Shown in pieces: positions 1 through 10,851 of a stretch of 64,000 bases of DNA. The stretch comes from Bathynomus jamesi. Lineage: Eukaryota; Arthropoda; Malacostraca; Isopoda; Cirolanidae. Position 1 is the first letter of the stretch. Each line of letters opens with the position of its first letter. Position numbers and translations under genes: made by a program. Under the pieces are notes generated by a model. It made no database searches and had not been told where the DNA came from. It saw only the letters and a list, made by a program, of their open reading frames with translations. The DNA is taken from contig JAJOZX010000998.1 of the NCBI GenBank assembly GCA_023014485.1, positions 915,001 to 979,000 of the forward strand. The letters run 5' to 3'.

Positions 1-102
1 GTGTGTGTGTACACACACACACATATATATATGTATGCCCTATGCTGAAAGAACTTGTGTGTGTGTGTGTGTGTACATATATATATGCCCTATGCTGAAA
101 GA

Positions 103-140
<38 letters not shown>

Positions 141-141
141 G
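1..141. repeat. (GT)n/(AC)n/(TA)n microsatellite with duplicated spacer
   Basis: Alternating GT, AC and AT dinucleotide runs. A short spacer reading GCCCTATGCTGAAAGAAC occurs twice, each time between a TA run and a GT run, so the whole unit has duplicated once. Short open frames here are low-complexity and not coding. Confidence 0.95.
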
Positions 142-341
142 CTTAAGGTGCGGGTCTCCATCTAAAAATTTGCATATTATATTATTTTGATCACTAGCTG
201 GTAACTAGCTAACAGATTTTTAGGTATAACAGATAGGAAATGACTGATAGAAAAGCATTGAAGTATTAACCAAATTGATAAACTCGTATATTGTACTACA
301 TTTATATATGCGGGTTCCTCATTTCTGTTAAATATGTAGAT
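142..341. other. No feature recognised
   Basis: A+T-rich sequence between the microsatellite and the first transposon. No open frame of substance, no repeat shared with the rest of the window. The last 8 bases form the left target-site duplication of the next element. Confidence 0.6.
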
Positions 342-934
342 TAGGGTGGCCCACTTTTAAATTTTTTTTTAAAAGTATAGGTTATCGTAGTTTTTCCCAT
401 TATTTGGCACTATACTAGCACATTGGTACCATTTTTACAAAAATTGATCAATATTTAGGGGTCTCGCATCGACCTTGAAATTACGAGTTTTTTTTTAAAA
501 ATGCGTACTTTTTAACCTTTTACTGAATCAAGATAAATCATTAAGTATGGATGTTTTCTGAATCCTCTTGATGAGAGAAGTCGTTTGGTGTGCCTTCCAA
601 TGTCATACGACTAACGGTTTAAAAGTTGTGCCTGTATACAGGTAATACCAATGTGCTAGTATAGTGCCAAATAATGGGAAAAACCACGATCACCTATACT
701 TTTCAAAAAAAGCTGCTGGGACTGACAGCAACTTTCCTTCTGTGCAATGAGGAGCCCTGGAGATGAGAATTGCTTGGCGGTGCACCACCGTTCCAAGGAA
801 GTTCTGAAACACATGCCATATATTTCAATTTCATGGTTGTAAAGTAACCTATTTTTGTTCACATTCAGTTCTCTTTTTAATTGACATTATGCTTCATGAA
901 TCTCATTACTAAATTGATAGCTATGAAAACTTAA

Positions 935-2267
935 TCAATTGACCTTGACCATTTTGCCATCCCAGTGGACAACAGTGTGCCTCGGTGGCGTGAAGGAGTC
1001 CTTCACAGCCGTCGCCACTTCTCGGCGATGTGACACTCTTCCCCGGCGAGCCGTTTCTTTCGAAATGCTGAACTGATTGAGGTCTGCTGGTGGATCCGCT
1101 GAACGTGTGATAGCAGCCACAATGCTTACTACCTATGGAGAGAATGGAAAGTGGAAAGGAAACTGTCAAGAATACATGTGGGTTACGGGACACTTTAAAA
1201 CTGATTATTGGACATGCGGAAACGATCAGCCACTTCCATGACAGCAGGTGCATTAAGGATGCGGCGAGGAAGATTGACAGACACACTTGGCTCTTTCGGC
1301 AGGGGAACGCTAGTTCTTGTCTCCGACTCTCCTGACATGCCAGTATCATCATTCTCCATGGCCTCATCTCCGGTTTCGTATGCACACTTTGAGGTTTGCG
1401 GCTCCTGGCGAGGACGTTTTCTTCCTTCCTGTAGCTTTCTTTTTACAGCGAAAACTTTATCGTTCCCGCTCATCGTTGCCACCCGAGGACCACGTTAATC
1501 GAGGTAGAAGTCAATGTCTTCTTTCTTGTCCTTGTCGGACAGCAGTCGATTCTTCTTTATATCTTCGACAGCGTCAGATGCTCCGATATCCCACAGCTTG
1601 TCCACACTGTCCGAAAACTTCTGCCGTTTTCCTCCGGCGTCAGTTTCTCGTTTTCTGCTCTTTTGGAGTAAGTGCCACTCTTTCCACAATGCCTCTAGCT
1701 TCCGTTCGCAGTTGAGCTTTGTGATTGTTTTAATGTTTCTTCTTTCTTGTCCTTGTCGGACAGCAGTCGATTCTTCTTTATATCTTCGACAGCGTCAGAT
1801 GCTCCGATATCCCACAGCTTGTCCACACTGTCCGAAAACTTCTGCCGTTTTCCTCCGGCGTCAGTTTCTCGTTTTCTGCTCTTTTGGAGTAAGTGCCAAT
1901 CTTTCCACAATGCCTCTAGCTTCCGTTCGCAGTTGAGCTTTGTGATTGTTTTAATGCGGGCCATGTTCCAAAACTTTAAGACGTTGTTTACGGTTTCTTT
2001 GAATGCGTCTTTCCTGTTAGCAGTGTACTGGATAACACTGAAGAAGTATTGCAAAACCTGCCGTGTTGTTGGCAATTTGCTACCACTGATGGAGGACGAC
2101 GGTTGGCCAACTAAAAAAATTTCCGAGGCCGATCTTAGAGAAGGTAGCGATGTTATTTTCGCCTTTCCTTTTGATGACTCTCTATTTGTAGCTTCAAGAG
2201 TTCTTCCAGTTATGGTTGCCATCGATTTGTCCATGACAAAGGATGAGGACCTCAGACAGAATTTCAA
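935..2267 (-). pseudogene. Truncated transposase of the hAT-like element, copy 1
   Basis: Minus-strand fragments in order: N-terminal region 2267-1980 leading into WNMARIKTITKLNCE, a charged helical region duplicated by a 221-bp tandem repeat (about 1958-1517), a Lys/Arg-Glu-rich linker (1482-1195), then after a likely intron (acceptor ctctccatag near 1125) a segment 1120-935 ending in VVHWDGK. The Asp of HWDGK aligns with the first candidate catalytic Asp of copy 2. Downstream, a remnant of the segment with TEGKLL-like residues (about 790-700) runs straight into the left inverted repeat, so the second Asp, the CRHH motif and the final Glu present in copy 2 are deleted. The 221-bp duplication breaks the frame. 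Confidence 0.7.
1517..1958. repeat. Tandem duplication, 2 x 221 bp
   Basis: 1517-1737 and 1738-1958 are near-identical, with a handful of mismatches such as CCACTC versus CCAATC. The period of 221 is not a multiple of three, so it disrupts the transposase frame. Copy 2 of the element has only one unit here. Confidence 0.9.
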
Positions 2268-2753
2268 AATGTTATGATTTGCAAAAAAAGAAATAGGTTA
2301 GGTACCTGGCACAGGCATAGTGCATTATCTAATTACCTATATACATTATACATTCCGCCCGGGTATGGTGACTCATTTTTTTTGAAAAGTATAGGTGATC
2401 GTGGTTTTTCCCATTATTTGGCACTATACTAGCACATTGGTATTACCTGTATACAGGCACAACCTTTAAACCGTTAGTCGTATGACATTGGCAGGCACAC
2501 CAAACGACTTCTCTCATTAAGAGGATTCAGAAAACATCCCTACTTAATGATTTATCTTGATTCAGTAAAACGTTAAAAAGTAGGCATTTAAAAAAAAACC
2601 TAGTGATTTCAAGGTCGATGCGAGACCCCTAAATATTGATCAATTTTTGCAAAAATGGTACCAATGTGCTAGTATAGTGCCAAATAATGGGAAAAACCAC
2701 GATCACCTATACGTTTCAAAAAAAATTGAAAAGTGGGCCACCCTAAAGTAGAT

Positions 2754-2888
2754 GTTAGAAAGCGTTCGATGTAAAATAGTTTGGTGTGTCTCCACCTTCA
2801 GAGGAAAGCTTAGGTGATTTAGAACTGCAATGAAAGAGACAGATGTGTAGAAATGAAGATAAGTTTTAAACTACTGTTACCCCTGCTG

Positions 2889-2927
<39 letters not shown>

Positions 2928-3593
2928 ATAATAATAATAATAATAATATTAATAATACAGTTTCCTCCTACGGCCAACTTCTAGCTTGCAACAGATAAAT
3001 GGTGTACATTCTGTTAAAAAATGGGTAGAAATCAAACGTTGACATAAGTAAGAAGTCATATATACTGTATATATATATCACAGAGAATACATGGATTTAG
3101 AATAAAGGAATTAGGACAGTTTTGAAAGAAGTTATGATTTCGTCCTCTTGTTGCATAAAGCGTTCAGAATTTCAGAGTATGCAACTTTTAGGTTTGCTTA
3201 AATAATCGGAAGCGACCGTGTAGTGAAAGATCTTTGCTGGAATTATTATTGAAGATGTGTATTGAACTACTTCGGTGGTATTGCTCCATGAAAGACTGGT
3301 GCTATATTTAGTCAACAATCTTTGCTACGAGGATAAATACTAGAGTTATGCTTTGTAAAGCCTAGTCGACGTTTTCTATTAATTGGCAATATTAACAGTT
3401 TTTTTCTTGCCCAAACCTACTTATTTGGATATTGTGTTTTTACATATATATTTATAAGTTAAACTTAACTACTACTAGTCTGAAAACAATTACTGCGAGA
3501 AATATATAGCAAGATTGGGTAGATTTGAAAGATGCTTTTATTGTGAAGAGAATTGAAATCAGTATGTTCAATTAAAATACTCTTAACATGTGT

Positions 3594-3594
<1 letters not shown>
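2754..3594. other. Microsatellite and unassigned A+T-rich DNA
   Basis: Contains a (CTA)n-(TAA)n run at about 2888-2957. The remainder shows no coding frame, no inverted repeat and no match to other repeats in the window. Confidence 0.6.
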
Positions 3595-3637
<43 letters not shown>

Positions 3638-3792
3638 ATATCAATAATTTCTATTAGTAATAATGTTTAAGTGGAAGTTTCGAGGAGGAAACAGATTTGA
3701 TTACACAACAATGAAGGAGGACGTATCGATAATTGAACTTATAAAATATAAATTGCATGTATCTGCATGTTCATCCTAATCTTTTAAAAAAG

Positions 3793-3848
<56 letters not shown>
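3595..3848. repeat. (AC)n/(TA)n microsatellites
   Basis: (CA)n-(TA)n at about 3595-3633 and a long (TA)n at about 3795-3847, separated by A+T-rich sequence without features. An open frame starting at 3757 merely reads through the TA run as Tyr-Ile repeats. Confidence 0.95.
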
Positions 3849-3850
<2 letters not shown>

Positions 3851-3911
3851 TATATATTTCCATCATTCATTCGTTTCACGTGCTTAATTGTGAAATTCAT
3901 CGTATTATACA

Positions 3912-4563
3912 CAGGGTGTTTCAGGAGAAAAGGTCAATACTTCGGGAGGTGATAGTATCGGTCATTGTGAGAAAAAAAAGTTCATATGAACATGTGTCTA
4001 ATTCTGAATGGTTACGGAGATAGAGCTGTTTGAATCTACAAATACAAAAGCATTGTTAATGTTAATCAAGAAAGAGAAACCAATTACTGTTTCTAACATT
4101 TAATGTTTAAACATTGGCATTTTGAATGGTATCAGATAGAGAAATGACAAATTTGTTACAGTTTACAATACGTTTTCGAAAATCCCACCGTCAACCTCAA
4201 TGCACTTTGCAACTCGTGTGCGAAGATCGCGTGTTGTTCGTCTGAGTTGATCTTAACGTTCCTTTATGCGGGCAGCAGTATCCAAAATGCGCGCGAGCTA
4301 TTCGTCTCGTGTATCCACCTTTGTTTTGTAAACTTGACTTTTCATCCACCCCCACAAACATTAATCTAACGGAGAGAGGTCTGGAGACCTTGGTGGCCAT
4401 TGAATGGGACCACCGCTGGGGAAGAAAGAGCTGCGCGCGCATAAGATTCAAACAGCTCTATCTCCGTAACCAATCAGAATTAGACACATGTTCATATGAA
4501 CTTTTTCTCACAATGACCGATACTATCATCTCCCGAAATATTGAGCTTTCCTCCTGAAACACC

Positions 4564-4566
<3 letters not shown>
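3912..4566 (-). mobile_element. Tc1/mariner-type deletion derivative with ~120-bp inverted repeats
   Basis: Ends are CAGGGTGTTTCAGGAG and its inverse. The arms (about 3912-4034 and 4446-4566) stay complementary for ~120 bp, including the stretch around AGCTCTATCTCCGTAACC. Between them the minus strand retains the decayed C-terminus of a mariner-type transposase: residues resembling the third-Asp region near 4400-4340 and a terminal VAKCIEVDGG-like stretch near 4215-4185, typical of the family's last residues. The N-terminal helix-turn-helix and first two catalytic Asp are gone. The element lies between two (TA)n tracts; an exact TA duplication cannot be fixed because the left flank has extra bases. 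Confidence 0.8.
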
Positions 4567-4608
<42 letters not shown>

Positions 4609-5145
4609 ATAAACAATTAATATTGTTTAAGATGGTAATTGGAGGTAAATAATAATAGCTATGTTGGCTAAACGCGTATATTTTAGTGTAACTGCATAAT
4701 GTAACTTAATAATAGTTTTTGTCATATGGACTATAGTCTGCCAATGAACCTTTTCATTTCAAATGTAATTGAGTCATATAAAATCAGTTATTAGTAAGAA
4801 AATCTCTCCTACAAAGTTCTCACTCGCAGGCCTGTGTAATTTATATTCAATAATTGGTAAGAATAATAATAATAATAATATTTCTCGTTATAGTTGAATC
4901 ACTAGAAAAAAATTACATACGTTTAAAATGTTTATTATTAATTAGTTTGGAAAATCGGGCAGGATTGTGAACTGAGTTACCAATTATGATTAACGTACTT
5001 AAGAAAGAAATATGCAACTATTGTGCATTGAATCAGTAAACTTATCAATGTACAGTATATGTTTACGGTGTGTATATATATATATATATATATATACACA
5101 TCTGCATCTTTCATTCATTTCACGTGCTTAATTGTGAAATTCATC

Positions 5146-5194
<49 letters not shown>
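4567..5194. repeat. (TA)n and (TAA)n microsatellites in A+T-rich DNA
   Basis: (TA)n at about 4567-4604, 5072-5096 and 5148-5190; (TAA)n at about 4862-4881. The phrase CATTTCACGTGCTTAATTGTGAAATTCAT at 3875-3900 recurs at about 5114-5145 before another TA run, so this flanking block is itself a dispersed repeat. Confidence 0.8.
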
Positions 5195-5774
5195 CAGGGT
5201 GTCCATTAAGTCCGGCATCATAGGAGAAATTCATATTTTTCTATTTCTACAAACCATAAGTCATATTTTTCTCTTTCTACAGGCCATAATATCTGTGAGC
5301 AAGGAAGAACGAATCCAAATAATTCTACTCATAGGAAATCGGAGTCAAAGAGAGGCCGCTGCTGAATTTAACAGACTGCATCCAGACCGCGAGCCAATAA
5401 CACAGAGTTGTGTTAGCAGACTTGTTGCAAAGTTTAAGGAAACAGGATCCATAGAAGATAAATTACGCAGTAGACCTTCAAGGAGGTCCACTGACGATGA
5501 TACAGCGACTGCTAATCAATAAGTCTCTTCGGCGATTGTCCGCCGAGACAGGAGTGTCGAAAAGTAGCATCCATCGCATTCTTCAGGCTCACAAATGGCA
5601 TCCATATAAACTTCAGATCCTACAGAAATTAAGCGAAGATGATCCCGACCGGCGGATGGAATTTTGTGAATGGGCTACGGAACAATACATATTGAGCACG
5701 TTCTGTAAATAAAAGCTTTGGTTTTGCCTTTTTTTATTATTTTTCCTCTGATGCCGGACTTATGGGACACCCTG
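5195..5774 (+). mobile_element. Mariner-type transposon, N-terminal half only (copy A)
   Basis: Ends CAGGGTGTCCATTAAGTCCGG and the inverse at 5752-5774, flanked by TA (5193-5194, 5775-5776). Same family as 35017-35817. A partly repeated segment (ATTTTTCT.TTTCTACA twice at 5229-5285) precedes the coding remnant. This copy keeps the transposase N-terminus, while the 35-kb copy keeps the catalytic half, so they are reciprocal internal deletions of one parent. Confidence 0.9.
5292..5712 (+). pseudogene. Mariner-type transposase, DNA-binding domain fragment
   Basis: The plus strand encodes a helix-turn-helix region beginning ISVSKEERIQIILLIGNRSQ, then a linker rich in Arg/Ser. After a frameshift near 5500-5515 comes a second helix-turn-helix part with RRLSAETGVSKSSIHRIL and residues resembling the end of the DNA-binding region (about 5500-5690). 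It stops before any catalytic Asp; the sequence then jumps to the 3' end of the element. This bipartite helix-turn-helix is characteristic of Tc1/mariner transposases. Non-functional. Confidence 0.85.
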
Positions 5775-5776
5775 TA

Positions 5777-6540
5777 TAATGGTAAACAAATAATAATGTT
5801 TAAGCTGGTAATTAGTGATAAATAATAATAGTTATGTTGGCTAAACTACATAATGTAGCTTAATAGTTTTTCTCATATGGTCTATAGTCTGCCAATAAGT
5901 CTTTTCATTTCATTTCATATTAGTGTAGTATAAATGAATTTTAATTAGGAAAAGCAAAAGTTACCCATATAATTGAAAATAAAATGTTTTATTTTAATTT
6001 ATTTAATGTTTTTATTTAACTTCATATAATACAAATATTAAACAAAGAAATTGTTTTTGATTTAAAATGTGATTAATCTGAGTTTGTATTGTGTGATGTT
6101 CGTATTTTGTTAACACATGGAAGTGGAATTCCATTTGGTATTGAATTATAATACAAGTCATTGTACGTTTTGAGGTCGATGCATACTCTTTTTCAGATAT
6201 TTATTTTAAGTTTTCATTTCTATTGTTTGGTGGAAAGTGCTGGAACAAAATGTACTCGAATTTTTGTCTGTTTGTTTTTGTCTGTCTCATGAAAGACTGT
6301 GAAAGAACCACACAGGCGGCATTTTTTATCGTGAAGGAAGGCGATGATGAATCTTTTTTTAATTTTTTAATTTTTAAAATTTATTTATTTATTTTTTTTA
6401 TTTTTCCCCTCTTCAAAGACCATGAAAGACCCCTTATAAAGGAGGGACCGTCATGAAGGACGGTGAGGGGGGACATTTTCAAATTGATCCATGTGTCTCC
6501 CCAAACGCGGGGATACTACTAGTCTCGAACTTATTTATTT
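5777..6540. other. A+T-rich DNA, no gene recognised
   Basis: Segment 5790-5930 (AATAATAATAGTTATGTTGGCTAAACT and following) is homologous to 4645-4765, so the area around the two small transposons is a duplicated block. T-rich tracts at 6350-6400 generate short low-complexity frames. Nothing else seen. Confidence 0.55.
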
Positions 6541-6542
6541 CA

Positions 6543-6582
6543 GTGTTCCTGAGGATGTCATTAGACGAAAGCGCTTGAGCAC
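6543..6582 (+). ncRNA. Hammerhead-ribozyme-like motif, family 2
   Basis: Core CTGAGGA (6549-6555, fits CUGANGA), one extra U, stem II GTC-ATTA-GAC (6557-6566), GAAA (6567-6570), then palindromic GCGC followed by TT (cleavage triplet CUU), then GAGCAC, which pairs with GTGTTC at 6543-6548 with one wobble pair. Downstream is a conserved tract TTTCCTTTTTCCTTCG ending in a TA run. Self-cleavage is inferred from layout only. Confidence 0.55.
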
Positions 6583-6666
6583 CATTCTGTGTTTCCTTTT
6601 TCCTTCGTTGTTATTTTCAGTATATATATATATATGCAATAAAATCAAAGAACAAACACGTCACGT

Positions 6667-6820
6667 GATCTTTTTTAATAAGCAAAGAACCACAGGGAAA
6701 AGGAAAAGGAAACACGAAATCCGAAAGCTTTCGTGATATATTCACATCTTTAGGGATGTGATTATATCGCGAAAGCGCTCGGATTTCGTGCTTCCTTTTC
6801 CTTTTCCCTGTGGTTCTTTG

Positions 6821-6830
<10 letters not shown>
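6667..6830. repeat. Inverted pair of hammerhead-associated repeat units
   Basis: The unit AAGCAAAGAACCACAGGGAAAAGG...CGAAATCCGA (about 6677-6735) is followed by its inverse (about 6765-6825), giving an imperfect palindrome centred near 6748. Each arm contains CGAAAGCGCT or a close variant, the 3' half of the hammerhead-like core. A single arm recurs at about 26600-26670. Confidence 0.75.

Positions 6831-6918
<88 letters not shown>
6818..6918. repeat. (TA)n and (GA)n microsatellites
   Basis: (TA)n at about 6822-6855 followed by (GA)n at about 6867-6917. The GA run directly abuts the 3' end of the minus-strand LINE and may be its 3' tail (CT repeats on the LINE sense strand). Confidence 0.9.
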
Positions 6919-6919
<1 letters not shown>

Positions 6920-9527
6920 ACAAGGAAAAGAAGTACCTCAAAAGGCCTTGCGGCCCATACCGAGGAGGTACCAATGGCAACGGGTGCCACGGAAAATTTT
7001 CTACACACTCAAAGAGTGTGCAAAATTTGGTCTAACCTTTTCTTGAACTGATCCACAGAGGAACTGTTCACAACTTCCGAAGGTAACCTGTTCCATGTGT
7101 CACAGATCTTATACGTAAAGTAATTCCCACACACACTAGTCCTAAACCGTTTCAAATCCAACTTCCAACCATTGTTGCGAGTTGGGTTATCATTTAAACT
7201 AAACATACTTCTAAAATCGACATCGTTGAACCCGCGTAAGAGCTTGAAAACCTCGATCAGTTGACCGCGCAGCCTCCGAGTTTCAAGCGAAAACAAGTTC
7301 AGGGCGCGTAACCGTCGATTGTAGCCCATATGCCTAACGGAAGGGATTAACTTTGTGGCCCTCGCCTGCACTCGCTCCAGCCTCTCAATATCTTTCCTGA
7401 GGGTGGGCGACCAGAACTGCACAGCATACTCCAGGTGCGGCCGAACAAGGGAATTGTACAGTGAGAGCACAATCTCCTTGTTCCGAAACTGAAATTGCCT
7501 CCTGATATAACCCAATAGTTTCTGGGCTTTCTTTTCCACCTCTACACACTGTTTCGTAAACTTAAGGTCGCTGCTAATTAGCACACCCAAGTCCTTTTCT
7601 AAATCAGTCACCTCGATATTACTACCCAACATCTAGTAGTCCGACTTGGGATTGGCGTAGCCAATGTGCATCACTTTGCATTTACCCAAGTTAAACGGCA
7701 TTTGCCATTTTTCGGACCACTCTCCTATCCTACCTAGGTCCGCACGCAGTTCCTCGATCGCTTCGGGCGTCCCAACATTGGCCCCAAGCTTGGTGTCATC
7801 AGCGAATTTGGCGATCCGACTGACGATGCCACCGTCGATATCATTTATGTAAATGATAAACAACAGTGGCCCCAAAACGGAACCCTGAGGAACCCCACTA
7901 GTGACCGAGGCCCAACCCGATCTAGCCCCTTTAATTACCACCCTCTGCCGCCTATTCCTCAGCCAGTTTTCAATCCACTTACCTATTTCCCCACCGATAC
8001 CCAGCGCGCGCACTTTCGCCGTTAGCCGGCGGTGAGGTACCTTATCAAAGGCTTTCTGAAAGTCGAGATAAAGTATATCAATAGCCCTACTCTTATCGTA
8101 CTCACTCAACATGACGTGGAAAAACTCGAGCAAGTTGGTGAGACACGACCTATGCCGTCTAAACCCATGTTGGGAGTCCCCAAGCAGCTTGTAGAATCCA
8201 GATGGTCAACGATCCTATCAGCTATTATCCCTTCTAATAATTTACCTACAACTGAAGTGAGACTAATGGGACGATAGTTCCCTGGACTTTCGTGATCCCC
8301 TTTCTTAAAGATAGGGGTCACGTTGGCTTCCCTCCAGTCACCAGGCACCTGGCCCATCTCCAACGATTTGTTGAAGACTGTAGCCAGGTGGGGAGCCACC
8401 TGGTCGCGCACTTCTCGCAACACTCTGGGGAGAAACTGGTCTGGCCCAGGAGCCTTAACGCGCTCAGTTTGTCTATTCTATCGGCAACGACTGTCGCGGT
8501 ACATCTAACACTATCCAGGCCAGCACCTTCGTGCCTCACGCCTGGCTCGGGGATGACGCGGGTGTCCTCCCTGGTGAACACTCCCGCAAAGTACTCATTA
8601 AGCACATTAGCGATGTCCGCGTCGGAGGTCCGCAGAACGCCGCTTCCGTCCTTTATCATGCTTCTAATGGGCTTTCTACTATTAACATAACTGAAGAATT
8701 CCTTAGGGTTCCCCTTGCAGAGGCTTGCCACCCGTAGTTCTCGTTACGTTTCGCTAGCCTAACCTTCGCCTTCACTTCCCTACACAGGCGGACATACGCT
8801 TCAGTGTTCTCGTGGGAACGATTGGCCTTCGCCCTCCTATACGCTACTTTCCTATTTCGGATAGCCGAAGCGATGTCACGATTGAACCACTTAGGCTGTG
8901 TTGAAGCAGGGGTGACCGGTTTTGAGGGTATGGCAGCAGACTGCAGCACCATAAACTCGTCCCGGAATGCACTCCACACTCCCTCAACATCGCCGCCAAC
9001 CTCTAACCCCATCTCTCCTACGCTATCCCTGAGGCTAACAAAGTTCGCCCGCCGGAGATCGAGCTTACTGCCTCTCGAGTTACTACGCTTCACCCGAGGG
9101 ACGCACACACGGAACCTAATAAGACCGTGATCACTCCGCCCAATGATTCGTCAACGGTGAGGCCAGTGACGAGGTTGTCTTCGGTCGTGAATACTAAGTC
9201 TAGAACGCTTTCGCCTCGTGTAGGCTCGTTGACCCACTGAGTGAGGAAGTTCTCATCAGCAAAGTCAACTAGCCTCCTCCCTTCAGCATCGGCAGTCCTG
9301 TTTTCCCACTTTATGCCGCGACAGTTGAAGTCTCCTAAAACTACACACACCCTATCCCCTAGCAGGCTACTGAGTTCGGTGTACAGGGCTGTATCCTCCA
9401 CGAGGAGGAGATGCGGAGGTCTGTACACCAAGATTAACCTATAGTTCGTCCCTCCCACGTTCAGATCGACGCCAAGCAGCTCCCGTTCCGACCGGAACTG
9501 GCAGTCAACCGGACTCAACGTGTCTCT
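6919..9527 (-). mobile_element. CR1-like LINE, 5'-truncated (family A, copy 1)
   Basis: Minus-strand non-LTR retrotransposon beginning within the endonuclease (about 9518) and ending at a CT-repeat tail at 6918. The 3' UTR (about 7008-6919) contains GGTACTTCTTTTCCTTGTAAC. Lack of LTRs, EN followed by RT, the FADD catalytic box and the terminal RLERVQARATKLI-like region place it in the CR1/L2 group. Its 5' edge meets the 3' end of a second copy of the same family in the same orientation at 9531. Confidence 0.9.
7009..9518 (-). pseudogene. LINE ORF2: endonuclease (partial) and reverse transcriptase
   Basis: Reading 9518 to 7009: endonuclease remnant with LGDFNCRGIKW and TRGESVLDLVFT (9518-9130); linker with AYRRAKANRSHENTEAYVRL (about 8860-8790); RT palm/fingers with ANVTPIFKKGDHESPGNYRP (about 8340-8280); motif A YLDFQKAFDKVPHR (about 8080-8035); motif B GVPQGSVLGPLLFIIYINDI (about 7900-7840); catalytic FADD (about 7805); C-terminus ending in FKKRLDQILHTL at 7009. 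Several frame changes (near 9100, 8700, 8400, 8120, 7630) make it non-functional. These proteins nick target DNA and reverse-transcribe their own mRNA. Confidence 0.9.
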
Positions 9528-9530
9528 GAG

Positions 9531-10443
9531 AGAGAGTTACAAGGAGTTACAAGGAAAAGAAGTACCTCAAAAGGCCTTGCGGCCCATACCGAGGTGGTAC
9601 CAATGGCAACGGGTGCCAGGGAAAATTTTCTACACACTCAAATAGTGTGCAAGATTTGGTCTAACCTTTTCTTGAACTGATCCACCGAGGAACTGTTCCT
9701 GTTATTAAAAGTTTATTTTTCTTTCAACTATCCTAGCAGTAGTAGAAAACTGGGTAGAAAAGTAGAAGGCTCTCTCCCCACCCTCCGCTCCCTCCCTGCC
9801 AGAGGCAGGTACGGAAAAAGGTTGAAAAAATACCTTGACCCTGGAAAAGTAGCCAAGGAAATTTTACAGGAAAGTGGAGAATATATAAATAGCTCTATAT
9901 TTACCTTGCTCACAGAGACACCGTGCAAGCGAACTCCTGCAGAGTTTTCTTATGTTTTAATCTTAAACTATCAACGTGTTAAAGTAATTCCCACATATAC
10001 TAGTCCTAAATCGTTTCAAATCCAACTTCTAACCATTGTTGCGAGTTGGGTTTCATTTGAACTAAACATGCTTCTAAAATCGACATCTTTGAACCCGCGT
10101 CACGTAAGCGTCGATTGTAGCCCATATGCCTAACGAAAGGGATTAACTTTGTGGCATTTTTCGCCAGTTTCCAATCCACCTACCTACTTCCCCACCAATA
10201 CCCAGCGCGCGCATTTCGGCCATTAGCCGGCGGTGAGGTACCTTATCAAAGGCCTTCTAATCAATCGCCCTACTCTTATCATACTCACTCAACATGACGT
10301 AGAAAAACTCGAGCATGATGGTGAGACACGACCTATGCCATCTAAACCCATGTTGGAGTCCCCAAGTAGCTTGTAGGAATCCAAATGGTCAACAATCCTA
10401 CTCGCTATTATCCCCTCTAAATATTTACCTACAACTGAAGTTA
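9531..10443 (-). mobile_element. CR1-like LINE family A, rearranged second copy
   Basis: 9531-9700 matches the 3' end of copy 1 (compare 6919-7070). About 9700-9978 is unrelated inserted or replaced sequence. 9980-10140 resumes LINE homology (compare 7110-7350), and 10160-10440 matches copy 1 near 7960-8260. The copy is therefore internally deleted and carries a ~280-bp foreign segment holding a proline/lysine-rich frame of unknown origin. Confidence 0.8.
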
Positions 10444-10802
10444 AATGGTGTTATTTATAGAGGTCCCAAGCCTGTCTTCCCACGCATGAGATAGCAGTAG
10501 CGTCCTAATCGTAACAGTAGAGAAAAAGACAATACTAAAAGTTTTTCTTTTTTTTTGCAGTCAGAGGAGAACATCCCTAACCTAAGCTAAAAGGACAGAG
10601 TGGGATGGGAAGGGGTCCTAGTAACCCACGGGACAGGTTTGTACAACAGACTTCACCCGCCCTCCCGAAAGAGAGAGAACCTAAAGGAATTGGCAGCCAA
10701 TTTCTCTAGAATCCCACGACTCGGGACCGTAGGGCTGTCACACCCCAAGTATAAAGTTTACAACACCCAGAAGGAACGTGCATAACCTTTATACCCCCTG
10801 CG
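10444..10802. other. Unassigned segment with a 61-codon frame
   Basis: A T-rich tract ending TTTTTTTTTGCAG at about 10560 resembles a splice acceptor. It is followed by a plus-strand frame (about 10600-10785) encoding YNRLHPPSRKRENLKEL and ending KVYNTQKERA. I do not recognise it. It lies next to a decayed LINE and may be a LINE ORF1 piece. Confidence 0.3.

Positions 10803-10850
<48 letters not shown>
10803..10850. repeat. (GA)n microsatellite
   Basis: Uninterrupted GA dinucleotides, the same motif that tails the LINE at 6918. Confidence 0.95.

Positions 10851-10851
<1 letters not shown>

Larger units (their letters stand above)
342..2745 (-). mobile_element. hAT-like DNA transposon, long inverted repeats, copy 1 (non-autonomous)
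   Basis: Seen: 2.4-kb element with inverted repeats of about 365 bp (342-708 and 2378-2745) starting TAGGGTGGCC and ending GGCCACCCTA. Eight flanking bases match 7 of 8 (334-341 ATGTAGAT, 2746-2753 AAGTAGAT) and fit the hAT target preference nTnnnnAn; the ends fit hAT YARNG. Each inverted repeat is itself a foldback: the outer ~65 bp (372-437) recurs inverted at its inner edge (640-708), and likewise on the right. Inside, minus-strand transposase exons stop after the first putative catalytic Asp, so the copy cannot be autonomous. It is homologous to the larger copy at 39730-46554. Assignment to hAT rests on ends and duplication size; the protein is not a textbook hAT transposase. Confidence 0.85.

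Noticed and set aside
1208..1498. Plus-strand open frames over 1135-1936 and 1747-2277
   Set aside because: They are the reverse side of the minus-strand transposase remnant, which has recognisable family residues.
3757..4023. Open frame of 88 codons through a TA repeat
   Set aside because: Half of it is Tyr-Ile repeats from (TA)n; it then runs into the inverted repeat of a transposon.
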